Assembly (NCBI GenBank): GCA_021811745.1
Contig: JAJZNH010000477.1
Location: forward strand, 1 to 7,007
DNA length: 7,007 bases
Direction: 5' to 3'
DNA from: Acidobacteriota bacterium
GTDB lineage: Bacteria; Acidobacteriota; Terriglobia; Terriglobales; Acidobacteriaceae
In this document: in pieces, positions 5,980 to 7,007 of the stretch
Numbering within the stretch: position 1 is the stretch's first letter
Layout: each line of letters begins with the position of its first letter
The notes under the pieces: generated by a model
Told to the model about the DNA's origin: nothing
Databases searched by the model: none
Seen by the model: the letters and a program-made list of their open reading frames with translations, nothing else
Made by a program: the position numbers and the translations under genes

Positions 5980-6132
5980 ATGTCCCATACATATTGTTTG
6001 TTGCTGTTCCATTGTGTCTTTTCGACCAAGGAGCGCCACAAGTTCATTGCGGAAAGGTCGTCTCGTCACCGACGGCCCGTTTCTCGCGCCTTCCGCTGGG
6101 TCAAGTTCCAAAGAAACCGCGGCCACCGCTAG
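5980..6132 (+). pseudogene. 5' remnant of a Y1 / REP-associated (RAYT, IS200-like) transposase
   Basis: The frame starting at ATG 5980 reads MSHTYCLLLFHCVFSTKERH then KFIAERSS. This is the characteristic opening of Y1_Tnp/RAYT single-strand transposases (a hydrophobic strand, then H-CVFSTK-R), which normally run about 140-160 residues. After about residue 25 (near 6054) the similarity stops, and the frame ends at the TAG at 6130-6132 after only 50 codons. The HUH motif and the catalytic Tyr are missing, so no active enzyme can be made. In RAYT systems the transposase acts on REP palindromes; here four REP-like hairpins lie 90-234 bp upstream, supporting the identity. I read it as a gene truncated by deletion, with the tail being unrelated DNA. 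Confidence 0.7.
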
Positions 6133-6139
6133 GAATGGC

Positions 6140-6148
6140 TGCTATACT
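6140..6148 (+). promoter_or_regulatory. Extended -10 promoter for the small membrane protein at 6172
   Basis: TGCTATACT at 6140-6148 matches the extended -10 form (TGn followed by TATACT, one base from TATAAT). Predicted transcription start is about 6155, leaving a 17-nt leader before the ATG at 6172. No clear -35 is seen, as is common for extended -10 promoters. Confidence 0.45.
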
Positions 6149-6171
6149 GCGGATCAACTGGACGTGTCCCG

Positions 6172-6432
6172 ATGATCCCAAACCAGCATCGACGGGTATG
6201 GCTATGGATTACGACGGTCGTAATCCTGGCCGCTCTTGTGTTGATGCTGGTTCCGCAGGCGCATTCGGGCCATGCCGTGAATTGGTGGGCACTTCTTCCG
6301 GCCCTTTTCGTTGGACTGCTCGCGCCGCTCACGATGTTGGTTCCTCTGGCGCCTCGTGGCCTGGTCTGCACGCCAAACGCCCCAGCCCTTCAGGCTTGCT
6401 TCCAACGTCCACCACCCTTCCGAGTGAAATAA
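6172..6432 (+). CDS. Small two-helix membrane protein of unknown function
   Basis: An 86-residue hypothetical protein. A basic start (NQHRR) is followed by a hydrophobic helix at about 9-28 (WLWITTVVILAALVLMLVPQ), a short loop, and a second helix at about 38-60 (NWWALLPALFVGLLAPLTMLVPL). The tail ends in a Pro-rich QRPPPF motif with two Cys (66 and 76). The first helix could be a signal peptide, since AHSG follows it. It is preceded by an extended -10 promoter, while its Shine-Dalgarno is weak. The WWALLPALFVGLLAPL and FQRPPPF style recalls unnamed small proteins in acidobacterial genomes, but I cannot name a family or assign a function. Overlapping longer frames, including one over 5994-6497, lack protein-like features. 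Confidence 0.6.
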   Translation: MIPNQHRRVWLWITTVVILAALVLMLVPQAHSGHAVNWWALLPALFVGLLAPLTMLVPLAPRGLVCTPNAPALQACFQRPPPFRVK

Positions 6433-6524
6433 ATCCTCGAAATAAAATGACGCGTTTGGAGGTAGTTGCGGCTTTCGTGTGCCGTCGCGTCCCTTGAGGT
6501 GTTCCCTGATCCGGAGGGATCTTG

Positions 6525-6875
6525 ATGAGTTCCAGCCTCTTGTACGTAGCTTATTTCGCGTTTGCGCTCCCGTATCTGGCAATTGTCGTCATTCTGGTGC
6601 ACAACAAGCTGCGCCGCGCACGGTGGCAACGCGGCAAGAATCTGCGCCGGCCGAACCCGGCCAGGTGCTCTACGTCAGCGGCGCTTGGTGCCATGCTGAT
6701 GGTCGGGCAGGTTTTCTACCGGCCCTCCTTGGCTTATGGGGTGGAAGCGAGAGAGCGGATCGATGTCGACGAGGACGACCCAGCTGATCCAAAGCATCCA
6801 GACAAGGCGCTGATCCGTCAGCTCAGGCGAATTCGACGGGGTGAGCCGGTCGGCGATCTCGTTTGGCGCCTCTGA
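6525..6875 (+). CDS. Small membrane-anchored protein with charged C-terminal tail, unknown function
   Basis: A 116-residue protein. The ATG at 6525 has GGAGG at 6513-6517, seven bases away, which decides against the in-frame TTG at 6522. An N-terminal transmembrane helix lies at about 5-25 (LLYVAYFAFALPYLAIVVILV), followed by a strongly basic stretch (HNKLRRARWQRGKNLRR), so the tail probably faces the cytoplasm after the first helix. A second hydrophobic segment lies at about 50-66 (TSAALGAMLMVGQVFYR). The tail has an acidic patch (VDEDDPADP, 81-89) and ends in a basic motif, RQLRRIRRGEPVGDLVWRL. The charge pattern and RRIRRGEPV ending look conserved rather than random. I do not recognise a named family. 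It lies 92 bp after the previous small membrane protein on the same strand, so they may belong together. Confidence 0.65.
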   Translation: MSSSLLYVAYFAFALPYLAIVVILVHNKLRRARWQRGKNLRRPNPARCSTSAALGAMLMVGQVFYRPSLAYGVEARERIDVDEDDPADPKHPDKALIRQLRRIRRGEPVGDLVWRL

Positions 6876-6901
6876 AGTGCGGCTAAAGGGTGAGGGAGAT
6901 C

Positions 6902-6918
6902 CCCCGGCTTTGCCGGGG
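6902..6918. terminator. GC-rich hairpin after the small membrane protein gene, terminator or REP-like
   Basis: CCCCGGC (6902-6908), loop TTT, GCCGGGG (6912-6918): a perfect 7-bp GC-only stem, starting 26 bp after the stop at 6875. No T-run follows, so it is not a classical intrinsic terminator. The 3-nt loop is shared with the four hairpins at 5746-5890, though the sequence differs, so it may be another short palindromic repeat that also ends or stabilises the transcript. Confidence 0.4.
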
Positions 6919-7004
6919 TGGCAGTAGCAGTTTGACATTTGCGTGAGTCCATCCAAGAAACTCCAATCGTGAGCCGACCAAAGCGCACGACAAGGAGAAT
7001 CTGG

Positions 7005-7007
7005 ATG
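7005..7007 (+). CDS. Start codon of a further gene running off the right edge
   Basis: ATG at 7005-7007 is preceded by AAGGAG (6992-6997) at a spacing of seven bases, the strongest ribosome binding site in the window. Only the start codon is present, so nothing can be said about the product. The 129 bp before it carry the GC-rich hairpin at 6902-6918. Confidence 0.5.

Noticed and set aside
5994..6497. 167-codon + strand ORF spanning the transposase remnant and the small membrane protein
   Set aside because: Its translation lacks any domain or hydrophobic pattern, and it crosses a promoter and a better-supported gene in another frame.
6932..6937. TTGACA as a -35 box for the gene starting at 7005
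   Set aside because: A perfect -35 consensus, but the sequence 16-18 bp later (around AAGAAA at 6955-6960) is not a credible -10 box.

Overview
The window is a chromosomal stretch from a GC-rich, Gram-negative-type bacterium. My best guess is an Acidobacteriota (Terriglobia-like) genome. That rests on the style of the small membrane proteins, the variant signature motif in the Mla-type ATPase, the secreted protein resembling the N-terminal part of acidobacterial 'biopolymer transporter Tol' proteins, and REP-like hairpins beside a remnant of a REP-associated (Y1/RAYT) transposase. The lineage is inferred from protein style; no rRNA or other marker gene is present. All convincing genes lie on the + strand.

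Layout: 1-773 is the C-terminal part of an M20-family zinc dipeptidase, cut by the left edge. A 188-bp gap with two related small stem-loop motifs leads to mobA (962-1618, molybdenum cofactor guanylyltransferase). Only 15 bp later comes an MlaF/Ttg2A-type ABC ATPase (1634-2515) with an unusual LSTG signature and a proline-rich N-terminal extension; no permease or MCE partner gene is in view. A gap of about 570 bp (2516-3082) holds hairpins, a 39-codon ORF with a good ribosome binding site, and a short coding-like tail in another frame. Then comes a polyprenyl glycosylphosphotransferase (3083-4600) that would start exopolysaccharide or O-antigen repeat-unit synthesis, followed by a secreted beta-rich protein (4870-5673).

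The right third is accessory in character. At 5746-5890 four compact hairpins, each with a 3-nt loop, are packed into 145 bp, and about 90 bp further on lies the first ~25 codons of a Y1/RAYT-like transposase (5980-6054), after which the homology stops. An extended -10 promoter (6140-6148) precedes a small two-helix membrane protein (6172-6432). A second small membrane-anchored protein with an acidic/basic C-terminal tail (6525-6875) follows, then another 3-nt-loop hairpin, then the start codon of a further gene (7005) with a strong Shine-Dalgarno sequence.

No single pathway joins the genes. mobA and the ABC ATPase are probably co-transcribed; the rest look like independent units. I see no convincing novel multi-gene system. 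The most interesting parts are the REP-hairpin/RAYT-remnant cluster, the variant ABC signature, and the pair of small lineage-style membrane proteins.
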